Below, piece after piece: positions 14,624 to 21,008 of a DNA stretch of 21,008 bases. Every line of letters begins with the position of its first letter. Within the stretch, counting starts at the first letter, position 1. The notes below the pieces were generated by a model, which was not told where the DNA came from, did no database searches, and worked only from the letters and a program-made list of their open reading frames with translations. Position numbers and translations under genes: made by a program. Source of the DNA: Bacteroidales bacterium (lineage in GTDB: Bacteria > Bacteroidota > Bacteroidia > Bacteroidales > VadinHA17); assembly GCA_012514255.1 (NCBI GenBank), contig JAAZAP010000306.1, forward strand, positions 1-21,008, read 5' to 3'.

Positions 14624-15154
14624 ATGAAGAATTTGAATTACAGGCAGATAAATCCTGCAGAAATAAAAGACAACCTCATCAGGCTTATCGCATCTGACTG
14701 GATGCTGGTTACTGCCGGAACCAGGGAGAAATTCAACACTATGACCGCTAACTGGGGAGGGATGGGCTACCTGTGGAACAAAAACGTGGCATTTGTTTTT
14801 GTCCGCCCGGAACGTTATACCTATGGTTTCATTGAAAGCACGGAAGGTTTTACACTGACCTTCTTCGATGAAAATTACCGTGATGCACTCAACCTGTGCG
14901 GCACAAAGAGCGGAAGGGATTGTGACAAGATGGCGGAAGCAGGATTGACTCCATTATTTACCGGTTCAGGCCTGCCTGCATTTGCCGAAGCAAGGATAGT
15001 GGTGGAGTGCCGGAAACTATACTCCGCCCAGCTCACAAGGGAAGCATTCCTTGACGACGGGCCGCTGAAAACCCATTACAACACAAAAGACGGTCTTCAC
15101 CGGTTGTATATAGCTGAGATTGAAAGGGTATGGTTAAGAAAATCCGAATCCTGA
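14624..15154 (+). CDS. Flavin-reductase-like FMN-binding protein
   Basis: 176 residues of the flavin reductase-like split-barrel family, which bind FMN and reduce flavins or act as FMN oxidoreductases. ATG 14624 starts MKNLNYRQINPAEIKDNLIRL. The FMN-phosphate-binding region is MLVTAGTREKFNTMTANWGG (27-46), a variant of the family's NxMTxSWG pattern. It is followed by VAFVFVRPERYTYGFIES and FTLTFFDENYRDALNLCGTKSGRD (about 77-100). The C-terminal segment LHRLYIAEIERVW matches the usual last strand. No partner monooxygenase is nearby. With the OsmC-like gene it may belong to a small redox group, but that is inference from proximity. Confidence 0.88.
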   Translation: MKNLNYRQINPAEIKDNLIRLIASDWMLVTAGTREKFNTMTANWGGMGYLWNKNVAFVFVRPERYTYGFIESTEGFTLTFFDENYRDALNLCGTKSGRDCDKMAEAGLTPLFTGSGLPAFAEARIVVECRKLYSAQLTREAFLDDGPLKTHYNTKDGLHRLYIAEIERVWLRKSES

Positions 15155-15433
15155 TATGAAAATAGTTTTTTGACTCATTTCATCATTCGGCCTTCAGATG
15201 AAGGCGGGTATCCGGATCATTGTGCCCGGTGGTTTGAGATTCCCTGGCAGGGACAGTCAGTCGGATGAAGGAGTGTACCGGTGACACAGTATTCCTATGA
15301 CAGGTACGGAGCGGTGACCGAAGTGATAAGCATGGACAAGGGCAGGAACATTATCAATAATCCTTCAGCCGGAAGTCCGGTTCCTCACGCACAATGAATT
15401 CATCCATCCGGATGACTGATAGCCGGATGATCT
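15155..15433. other. Intergenic region between converging genes, possibly with gene remnants
   Basis: This 279-bp gap holds a 6-bp hairpin, GCCTTC-AGAT-GAAGGC (15190-15205), with no T-tract. It also has two tiny plus-strand frames, 15198-15284 (28 codons) and 15281-15397 (38 codons, GTG start), that overlap as GTGA. The second reads VTQYSYDRYGAVTEVISMDK and onwards, which looks protein-like but matches no family I recognise. A 10-bp palindrome CATCCGGATG lies at 15406-15415. No convincing terminator for either flanking gene. Confidence 0.3.
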
Positions 15434-16915
15434 TTATCTCAGTGGCTCCGGACTGTTTGCCATGTTCACAACGGTCATAAAGAGAAGCTGTGCCAGATCT
15501 TCCATTATCTCAGGCTTGATTATATCAATGTTGTCCAGGGGTATATGGTAGTAATTGGCTGAACCGTACGTTGAAAAACTCAGGGAAGGCACTCCCGCAG
15601 TAAGAAACCTGGCAGCATCAAGACGGGGCCTCCCGAGATTGGAGAAATAGTATGTTGACAGAGGCCTGTGGATGTACTTGTTATTGGCATCCTCCACAAA
15701 TGACCACAGCTTAGGGTAGTTGGTGCCTGCCGCTGCCCTGATTGAATGGCCTGTACCCACCCCGTCCATATTGAGCAGGACACTTTTTCCCAGTGGCACA
15801 ACTGGCCGCCTGATATACTCATATGCGCCCATAATAGCCTGCTCCTCAGCGCCAAAGGAAAGAAACATCACAGATCTCTTAAGGGGTATCCTGTTTGTGG
15901 CCAGGGCTTTGGCAACGCCCATCATTACCGCCACGGCAGATGCATTATCGTTGGCACCAGGGATCATCTCATAACATAACCCGAGATGGTCAAGATGGGC
16001 GCCTATTATTATGGTTTCATCCTTCAGCACCGGATCGGTCCCCTGTAGCATTCCTATGATATTGCTTCCCTTACCCTCAGGGAAATGCTTCGTGCTCATC
16101 TTTACGGTTACAACCTTCTTTGTGTTGAATGAGTTGGGCCTGAGTGTAGAGTCGATCTGCCTGACCAGATCCCTGTGGTTGTATCCTGTGCCGGCAAAGA
16201 TGTCCCTTACAACAGTGTCACCTACGTGGACGTAAACAAAATTCTCATAATAATCATTGTTCGGATTGCCTATCGGACCGTAGTTGTATATCATCCCTGT
16301 TGCTCCGTGCTTCACTGCGTTGGCCAGTTTATGCTGGTGGAACGAATATTCATACCAGGGTGTAAATTTCTCTGCTCCGGCAAATGGATTGACGGGAGAC
16401 TCACGTTCGATCAGCACGATTTTGCCTTTCACATCAAGGCCCCTGTAGTCGTCATAGTTGAGCTCAGGTGCTGTTATTCCGTATCCTGCATAGACCACCT
16501 CACCTGTCACCTCGCCGTTCCCGGAAGTGGAGCCCGGCATGTATTCGGTCATGTAACGGTAGTGCTTCAGAAGAAGACCATCCTTCTTCAGCGGTATATG
16601 AAGTGTCAATCCGCAATCGGGGTAGATCAATGTATACGGAATTTTAAACCATTGAAACCACCCTCCGTCATCGCCTGCGGGCGAGATACCCCAGCTCTCA
16701 AACTCACCCGCAAGCCAGTCAGCACACTCCTGGTACTCCTCTGTGCCAGTCAGCCTGCCCTGGTACTTTTCATCGCACTGTATCCTTACATACTCAAGCA
16801 GGTCGTGGCTTGAGATCGAGTGCATTGCCTTCAGAATAGTCTCCTCGCTGATATCCTGTGCCCACAAAGGAAATATCAGTAGTGACAGTGCCAGAATAAC
16901 AAGGAATCTTCTCAT
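15434..16915 (-). CDS. Secreted M28-family aminopeptidase with PA-like insert
   Basis: M28 enzymes are di-zinc exopeptidases that release N-terminal residues. The 493 residues start with a signal peptide (1-20, MRRFLVILALSLLIFPLWAQ), so the product is exported. A protease-associated (PA)-type region spans about 135-270: VVYAGYGITAPELNYDDYRG, VKGKIVLIERESPVNP, KHGATGMIYNYGP. The catalytic domain follows with zinc and catalytic residues in order: GAHLDHLG (H307), PGANDNASAV (D323), SFGAEEQAIMGA (E357, E358), NMDGVG (D384) and YYHIPLDNID (H457). All are present, so it should be active. It lies 43 bp downstream of the ATP-grasp gene and probably shares its transcript. The substrate is unknown; peptide scavenging is the conservative guess. 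Confidence 0.94.
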   Translation of the reverse strand: MRRFLVILALSLLIFPLWAQDISEETILKAMHSISSHDLLEYVRIQCDEKYQGRLTGTEEYQECADWLAGEFESWGISPAGDDGGWFQWFKIPYTLIYPDCGLTLHIPLKKDGLLLKHYRYMTEYMPGSTSGNGEVTGEVVYAGYGITAPELNYDDYRGLDVKGKIVLIERESPVNPFAGAEKFTPWYEYSFHQHKLANAVKHGATGMIYNYGPIGNPNNDYYENFVYVHVGDTVVRDIFAGTGYNHRDLVRQIDSTLRPNSFNTKKVVTVKMSTKHFPEGKGSNIIGMLQGTDPVLKDETIIIGAHLDHLGLCYEMIPGANDNASAVAVMMGVAKALATNRIPLKRSVMFLSFGAEEQAIMGAYEYIRRPVVPLGKSVLLNMDGVGTGHSIRAAAGTNYPKLWSFVEDANNKYIHRPLSTYYFSNLGRPRLDAARFLTAGVPSLSFSTYGSANYYHIPLDNIDIIKPEIMEDLAQLLFMTVVNMANSPEPLR

Positions 16916-16958
16916 ATGATCAGTCTTTTAAAGGTTGGACAGAATTAATCCGGGAACA

Positions 16959-17951
16959 TCAATTCCCGGCGCCGAAGAGGGGATGCCTTTCGGCTGCCAT
17001 CATAACTATTCTTTTTACCATCCGGCTGTAGGAATAATCATTCATCTCTGCTGCCATTGCAAAGCTGGTATCAAAGCTGATATCATTGTTGGGATTAACA
17101 TCGAGCAGGTAGAATTTATCGTCGCGCAGCCTGAGGTCAAACCTGGCATAGTCAAAGCAGCCAAAACCCTGCCATGCAGCCAGAACCTTTTCCTCAAGCC
17201 TTTTATAAAGCTGCTCATCCAGGGGAGCGGGAATGAGCGTTTCAATCTTCTCATAATGCTCTGAACCGGGCATGAACTTTGAATCATAGGTGCAAAGCCT
17301 CTCTCCCGGCTCGGTGAACGCGGAGAAGTCCATCTCAGCCACCGGCAGTATCTCCGGCGGACCGTTGTTCCATACCGAGACATGGAACTCACGACCATCA
17401 ATAAAGTCTTCCACCATGGCCGGCTGATTCAGCTCATTGTTCACCAGCAGGATCTGCTCCCTGAGCGAATCGGTATCAAATACAACTGATTTATCAGTAA
17501 TTGTCAGGCTGCAGTGCTCCCTGGAGGGTTTCACAATGGCAGGAAAGAGAGTCCATGTGTCAGCCTCCTCCGGTGTGAGCACAGCTCCGTCAGGTACACG
17601 TATGCCAAGATTTACCAGCCGCTCCTTTGTCTTCTGCTTGTCATAACTCAGGTCTATCACCTCAGGACCATTACCCGTGAAGGTGAATCCCCTGCATGAG
17701 AGAATTTCGGTCACTTTTTTTTCACTGTACGGGATGCCAGGGAGGGCCTCACACAGATTGAAGATGATCGTCTCTTCGGGAGAATGCCCTTCAAGTATAC
17801 GGTCAAGATGGGGATCACTCAATTCTTCGAGGTATGTCTCAAGCCCCTCATCTGCCAGCGCCTCAGCCAAAATCCTGTTGGAGTTCCGGGTGTCATGTAT
17901 TTCAGACGTGTCCCAGGTATGATCAATGTTATATATTACAAGAACCTTCAA
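16959..17951 (-). CDS. ATP-grasp ligase of the D-Ala-D-Ala ligase type
   Basis: ATP-grasp ligases join a carboxylate to an amine through an acyl-phosphate. The 330 residues begin at TTG 17951 (KVLVIYNIDHTW follows). A TAG in frame 27 bp upstream leaves no ATG or GTG option. The N-terminal lobe spans 1 to about 100. ATP-binding signatures are IVKPSREHCSL (139-149, Lys141), VEDFIDGREFHV (180-191), ARFDLRLRDDKFYLLDVNPNND (269-290), with metal ligands D272, D284 and N286. Ddl usually has N-x-x-PG-M/F-T at the end, where this protein has NPNNDIS, so it is probably not the housekeeping D-Ala-D-Ala ligase but a relative acting on other amino acids or peptides. A weak TAGTTTCG box lies 18 bases upstream. 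It is paired with a secreted M28 peptidase. Confidence 0.9.
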   Translation of the reverse strand: MKVLVIYNIDHTWDTSEIHDTRNSNRILAEALADEGLETYLEELSDPHLDRILEGHSPEETIIFNLCEALPGIPYSEKKVTEILSCRGFTFTGNGPEVIDLSYDKQKTKERLVNLGIRVPDGAVLTPEEADTWTLFPAIVKPSREHCSLTITDKSVVFDTDSLREQILLVNNELNQPAMVEDFIDGREFHVSVWNNGPPEILPVAEMDFSAFTEPGERLCTYDSKFMPGSEHYEKIETLIPAPLDEQLYKRLEEKVLAAWQGFGCFDYARFDLRLRDDKFYLLDVNPNNDISFDTSFAMAAEMNDYSYSRMVKRIVMMAAERHPLFGAGN

Positions 17952-18116
17952 AAAAAATGCTTTGCCACGAAACTAAAATAAATTTTGAAGAATGTCTGAA
18001 ATCAGAAATAATTTGTTCCGAAAAATCGTCATTTTTTCGCATCTTTTTTGTACCCGGCAAAAATTGAATTCTCTCCCCTTATACATCCTTCCGGCATGTA
18101 TTTTTACGGCAGTCTG

Positions 18117-18124
18117 TAGTTTTG
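18117..18124 (+). promoter_or_regulatory. TAnnTTTG (-7) box, candidate promoter of the TauE/lipid operon
   Basis: TAGTTTTG is a full consensus match in the 363-bp AT-rich gap between the ATP-grasp gene and the TauE gene (17952-18314). Use of this box would give a leader of about 185 bases containing the nested inverted repeat at 18163-18270. A second, imperfect box (AATATTTG, 18284-18291, 7 of 8) lies 23 bases before the ATG and would give a short leader instead. The rest of the gap (17952-18116) shows only AT-rich sequence and a weak ATACAT/ATGTAT inverted repeat around 18080-18100. Confidence 0.4.
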
Positions 18125-18162
18125 AATTTTAAAATTGTACTTTTAAGATGTGACTCGAGGAG

Positions 18163-18270
18163 AGGCCTCCTGAATGTGGTTGTTATTACCGGGCAGATCA
18201 TTTTCAAATTGTAGATTAAAAAGAGTTACTGTCGGATGCCCGGAATCTGGATAGAAAGATCAGGAGGCCT
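18163..18270 (+). promoter_or_regulatory. Nested long-range inverted repeats upstream of the TauE gene (candidate structured leader)
   Basis: AGGCCTCCTGA (18163-18173) is perfectly complementary to TCAGGAGGCCT (18260-18270). Inside, CCGGGCA (near 18189) is perfectly complementary to TGCCCGG (near 18237). The arms nest, giving an 11-bp outer and a 7-bp inner stem separated by internal loops of about 15 and 16 bases. The left arm can also fold locally (AGGAG-AGGC-CTCCT, 18159-18172), which would compete with the outer stem. It lies 44 bp before the ATG at 18315. I do not recognise a known riboswitch consensus. A mobile-element remnant with 11-bp terminal repeats is an alternative, although no target-site duplication is visible. 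Confidence 0.5.
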
Positions 18271-18314
18271 GGCAGAAGGGGTGAATATTTGTTTTTCTGA
18301 AGAAGACACAGATA

Positions 18315-19136
18315 ATGATTGAATTTTCAGAGGTACAAAGCAGTTATTTCATCTTGCCGGTTTTAGGATTTGTTGTTGGCGTGTTCGGAACGATGTTTGG
18401 CGGCGGCGGCGGCCTGCTCTTTATCCCGCTGCTCACATTGTGGCTGGGCGTCCCGGCCAAAACTGCAGTACTTACTTCGCTTGTTGCAACATTGCCGATT
18501 GCCCTTGTTGGTTCAATAGGACACTACCGAAAGAACAACATCGATCTCAAAGTAGCTGCCATACTCATCTCAGGCGGAATAATAGGCGTGATTGCCGGAG
18601 CCAGGATTATCACCTGGATAACCGAAAGACAGTTAAAAGCAGCCTTTGGCATCTATTCGATATTGATAGGATTGAGTATTGCAATAAAAAAAATCCGAAA
18701 ACCAGCAGGAGCTGAAGAGAGTGGGAGAACGGATGAGAGTTCGGGCTATAAGGGGATAGTCAGAGGTTCTTTCTATGGGCTGGTTGCAGGTTTGATCACC
18801 GGCACATTCGGGACCAGCGGAACAATGCCTATCATGGCAGGATTATTTTCACTTCGCAACTCGCTAAGAATAATCATAGGCACCTCGCTGGCTGTTATGC
18901 TTTTCAATACAGCCTTTGCCGCTGCGGCCCACTTTTACATTGGTGTGGTTGACCTCACTCTTGTATCCTTTCTCACTGCCGGTTCGGTATTGGGCGCGCT
19001 GGCAGGACCCGGGATCCTGACTGCACTGAAGCCGGAGAGAGCTGAAAATTCGGCAGCATACATCTATGGTGCTGTTATGGTTGTCATCGGGATACTGATG
19101 ATACTGGGAAGTAATCACACAGGAACTGATCTATGA
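18315..19136 (+). CDS. TauE/SafE-family membrane permease
   Basis: TauE/SafE proteins are anion exporters of about eight helices, linked to sulfite or organosulfonate efflux in characterised cases. The 273 residues show the internal repeat of the family. The first half has FVVGVFGTMFGGGGGLLFIP (glycine-rich loop near 18-37) and KTAVLTSLVATLPIAL; the second has LVAGLITGTFGTSGTMPIMA and RIIIGTSLAVMLFNTAFAAAAHF. A charged loop, PAGAEESGRTDESSGYK, joins the halves. ATG 18315 gives MIEFSEVQSSYFILPVLGF. Its stop overlaps the next start as ATGA, so it is translationally coupled to the cytidylyltransferase gene. That makes a lipid-related or accessory transport role worth considering. Substrate unknown. 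Confidence 0.9.
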   Translation: MIEFSEVQSSYFILPVLGFVVGVFGTMFGGGGGLLFIPLLTLWLGVPAKTAVLTSLVATLPIALVGSIGHYRKNNIDLKVAAILISGGIIGVIAGARIITWITERQLKAAFGIYSILIGLSIAIKKIRKPAGAEESGRTDESSGYKGIVRGSFYGLVAGLITGTFGTSGTMPIMAGLFSLRNSLRIIIGTSLAVMLFNTAFAAAAHFYIGVVDLTLVSFLTAGSVLGALAGPGILTALKPERAENSAAYIYGAVMVVIGILMILGSNHTGTDL

Positions 19137-19861
19137 TACGGACAATTTATATTATAATTCTCATCTACTTTGTCCTGGGAGGTATTGGTTTCTACCTGAT
19201 CAACAGGAACAGGGAACCTGCAGTTGCACGAAAGAGCTATATCAAATTCATCGTTTATTTCTTCATAATCAACATCCTGTTCTTTAGTATTGTAATCCGT
19301 CCGCGCCTCTTCCATTACCTGGCCATCCTGATATCCCTTGCAGGAGGCATTGAACTGATAAACCTGTTTTACCGGTCCGGCCTGAAACATGTCACCTTCT
19401 TCTTTCTCTCGGTACTGACCTATGCGGTTTTCTGCGCCGGATTCCTGAAATTCGGACTTCTGCCATACAAACTCATTCTGTTCACCTTCCTGATCCTTTC
19501 AATATTTGACAGTTTCAGCCAGATAACCGGTCAGCTTTGGGGGCGGAAAAAAATAATGCCTAAAATAAGTCCGGGAAAAACCCTGGGAGGAATTATCGGG
19601 GGGACAATTATTTCCATAGTAAGTGCATTTTTATTAAAAGGATTGTTTACGGGATCAGTTTCAGAACTGATAATTTTTTCCGCAGGCACCCTGTTGTTTG
19701 CATTCACCGGAGATTTGCTCTCCTCACTCTATAAAAGAAAATACGAAGTGAAGGATTTCAATAACCTGATCCCCGGACACGGAGGTTTTCTTGACAGATT
19801 TGACAGCCTGATATCAGGAGGCGCCTGGGTGGCACTATGCTCTTACTTATTTCTGATATAA
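19133..19861 (+). CDS. cdsA: CdsA-type CTP-dependent phosphatidate cytidylyltransferase
   Basis: CdsA transfers CMP from CTP to phosphatidate, giving CDP-diacylglycerol, the activated precursor of phospholipids. The 242 residues are mostly membrane helices (about 3-22, 36-55, 61-79, 85-104, 110-130, 150-172, 178-200). The C-terminal family signature is present: SLYKRKYEVKDFNNLIPGHG then G-x-x-DR-x-DS (D221, R222, D224). An earlier conserved stretch reads IFDSFSQITGQLWGRKKIMP then KISPGKTLGGIIGG. It is slightly short for a housekeeping CdsA and lies in a dedicated operon, so it may be a paralogue acting on a special lipid phosphate. That is inference from context. It overlaps the TauE gene by 4 bp, and the next gene starts directly after its stop (TAAATG). 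Confidence 0.9.
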   Translation: MIRTIYIIILIYFVLGGIGFYLINRNREPAVARKSYIKFIVYFFIINILFFSIVIRPRLFHYLAILISLAGGIELINLFYRSGLKHVTFFFLSVLTYAVFCAGFLKFGLLPYKLILFTFLILSIFDSFSQITGQLWGRKKIMPKISPGKTLGGIIGGTIISIVSAFLLKGLFTGSVSELIIFSAGTLLFAFTGDLLSSLYKRKYEVKDFNNLIPGHGGFLDRFDSLISGGAWVALCSYLFLI

Positions 19862-20548
19862 ATGGAACCACGGATGGGAAATATCATTGTTTTATCATTC
19901 ATCTACCTGACAGGAATAAGCCTGTTGCTTGTTGCCAATGAACTATTCTACCGGAGACTCAATCCTCCCGGAGAGATAACGCGCAAGCTGGCCCATTTCT
20001 CATCTTTGCTGGCTACAATGCCATTCCCATACATATTCCCGTCACACTGGTATGTACTGGTGCTTGCCGTGTTATTTGCCGCAGTATTGTTCACCACCAG
20101 AAGGGGCAAACTTTTGAAGTCAATTCATGATATAGACAGGAGATCCATGGGCAGCTACCTGTTGCCTATTTCCGTTTACATTACCTTCCTGGGAGCTGAT
20201 CTGCTGGATAACAAAATCCTGTATATACTTCCTATCCTGATTCTTGCCGTATGTGATCCGCTGGCGGCTATCCTTGGTATAAATATTAAGACTTTCAACC
20301 ATAAGATCAGCATCTTTGGATTGAAGCTGAACAAAACATGGCTTGGAACGTCTGCATTCCTGAGTTCCAGCTTCATAATAAGCCTGATAGCACTGTTCTA
20401 TTTCAGGGGAGTATTTGATCTCAAAACATTCTGGCTGGCCCTCCTTGTTGCCGTGGTTACAATGCTGGCCGAACTGGTCAGCTGGAGGGGGTCTGACAAT
20501 CTCAGCATCCCCCTCAGCGCCCTGCTTGTACTTTATTTATTCCTTTGA
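19862..20548 (+). CDS. Dolichol/phytol/DAG kinase-type membrane protein (CTP-dependent lipid kinase family)
   Basis: This matches the SEC59/DGK1/VTE5 group of membrane kinases that phosphorylate dolichol, phytol or diacylglycerol, commonly with CTP. The 228 residues have several hydrophobic segments, the hallmark EITRKLAHFSS (38-48, RKLAH), then ILAVCDPLAAILG, LNKTWLGTSAFL and the terminal AELVSWRGSDNLSIPLSALL. The last resembles the E-x-x-x-x-x-G-x-DN-hydrophobic-P pattern of the family. The start ATG 19862 abuts the cytidylyltransferase stop codon; ATG 19874 (MGNIIVLSF) is an alternative. Lying between a CTP:phosphatidate cytidylyltransferase and a CDP-alcohol phosphatidyltransferase, it could supply the lipid phosphate the former activates. 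The specific lipid cannot be told from sequence. Confidence 0.85.
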   Translation: MEPRMGNIIVLSFIYLTGISLLLVANELFYRRLNPPGEITRKLAHFSSLLATMPFPYIFPSHWYVLVLAVLFAAVLFTTRRGKLLKSIHDIDRRSMGSYLLPISVYITFLGADLLDNKILYILPILILAVCDPLAAILGINIKTFNHKISIFGLKLNKTWLGTSAFLSSSFIISLIALFYFRGVFDLKTFWLALLVAVVTMLAELVSWRGSDNLSIPLSALLVLYLFL

Positions 20549-20590
20549 TGCCAGCAGTTATGTCTTTCGAAATCGTAAAACAATCAATAA

Positions 20591-21008
20591 ATGAAACAGA
20601 TTATCGTCAGGGGTGAAAACATCGTAAACGTTCCGAATTTTATCAGTCTTTACCGTTTACTGGTCTTCCCGGTAATCCTCTACATGGCTCTTACCGGTCG
20701 CGAAAACTGGTTTGTGATACTGTTGTGCATCAGCCTGGTGAGTGATATCCTGGATGGAAACATAGCCCGTATCTTTAAGCTACAGACCCATTTCGGCGCT
20801 GCCCTTGACAACCTCGCGGATATATGCACCATCGCGATGGCTCTTCTTGGCATGTTCATCTTCAAGTGGACCGAGATAAGCCCGCATGCGTGGATTCTAT
20901 ACATCTTCCTGGCAATCTTCATTTTAAGCTACATAATAGCTTTTATCCGGTTCAGAAAAATACCCGGACTGCACCTATATTCGGCTGTATCAGCCGGTTA
21001 TGCCCAGG
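20591..21008 (+). CDS. CDP-alcohol phosphatidyltransferase (3' end beyond the window)
   Basis: These integral membrane enzymes displace CMP from a CDP-lipid with an alcohol, giving for example phosphatidylglycerophosphate or phosphatidylinositol-type lipids. From ATG 20591 (MKQIIVRGENIVNVPNFISL) 139 codons are visible. The family motif is complete: D52-x2-D55-G56-x2-A59-R60-x8-G69-x3-D73-x3-D77 (SDILDGNIAR, then G...D...D). NVPNFISLYRLLVFPVIL resembles the N-terminus of PgsA-like members, and hydrophobic segments follow. The acceptor alcohol cannot be inferred from the visible part. It lies 42 bp after the kinase-type gene and completes a kinase, cytidylyltransferase, phosphatidyltransferase series. 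The C-terminus is missing because of the window edge. Confidence 0.92.
   Translation, partial: MKQIIVRGENIVNVPNFISLYRLLVFPVILYMALTGRENWFVILLCISLVSDILDGNIARIFKLQTHFGAALDNLADICTIAMALLGMFIFKWTEISPHAWILYIFLAIFILSYIIAFIRFRKIPGLHLYSAVSAGYAQ

Noticed and set aside
15190..15205. Terminator after the flavin-reductase-like gene
   Set aside because: The 6-bp hairpin GCCTTC-AGAT-GAAGGC has no T-tract on either strand.
18163..18270. Miniature transposable element with 11-bp terminal inverted repeats
   Set aside because: No flanking target-site duplication and no second copy in the window; the extra nested inner stem fits a folded RNA better, though a decayed element is not excluded.

Overview
The window looks like a chromosomal segment of a Bacteroidota (Bacteroidetes) genome, probably of the Bacteroidales/Marinilabiliales type. 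The reasons are a SprA-type secretion translocon gene directly after ruvA, a DUF4837-type lipoprotein, a futalosine-pathway (MqnC) gene, several TAnnTTTG (-7) promoter boxes typical of this phylum, and short intergenic tandem repeats. Nearly all of it is chromosomal housekeeping or envelope biology. I see no phage, IS, CRISPR, tRNA or rRNA.

Left block (1-4235, minus strand): pdxA - ruvA - sprA, transcribed right to left. pdxA and ruvA overlap by 4 bp, and sprA begins just after ruvA with a non-ATG start and runs off the left edge. A hairpin-bearing divergent region separates this block from mqnC (4362-5453, plus strand), a radical-SAM enzyme of menaquinone synthesis. A gene-free stretch of about 350 bp follows. 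It holds 21 tandem 7-bp units, then three exact-period 50-bp units, each carrying a hairpin whose stem changes by compensatory substitutions.

Middle block (5808-12513, minus strand): an M23 peptidase, dxr and rseP form a tight run behind a good TAnnTTTG box. Next come tatA with its own box, a GNRA-loop intrinsic terminator, and a DUF4837-type lipoprotein. Upstream of the M23 gene lies a degenerate, partly inverted copy of the 7-bp repeat, then a divergent gamma-glutamyltransferase homologue lacking several classical substrate-binding residues.

Right block: an unrecognised multipass membrane protein (minus) is divergent from three small plus-strand genes (SAM methyltransferase, OsmC-family protein, flavin-reductase-like protein). 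Then a minus-strand pair encodes an ATP-grasp ligase (TTG start) and a secreted M28 aminopeptidase. Finally a plus-strand operon encodes a TauE/SafE permease, a CdsA-type cytidylyltransferase, a dolichol/phytol/DAG-kinase-type protein and a CDP-alcohol phosphatidyltransferase cut by the right edge. These look like a CTP/CDP-dependent lipid pathway. The TauE gene has a putative leader with a nested long-range inverted repeat.

The items most worth following up are the 50-bp hairpin repeats, the TauE leader structure, the lipid operon and the divergent GGT homologue. No clearly new defence or mobile system is visible.
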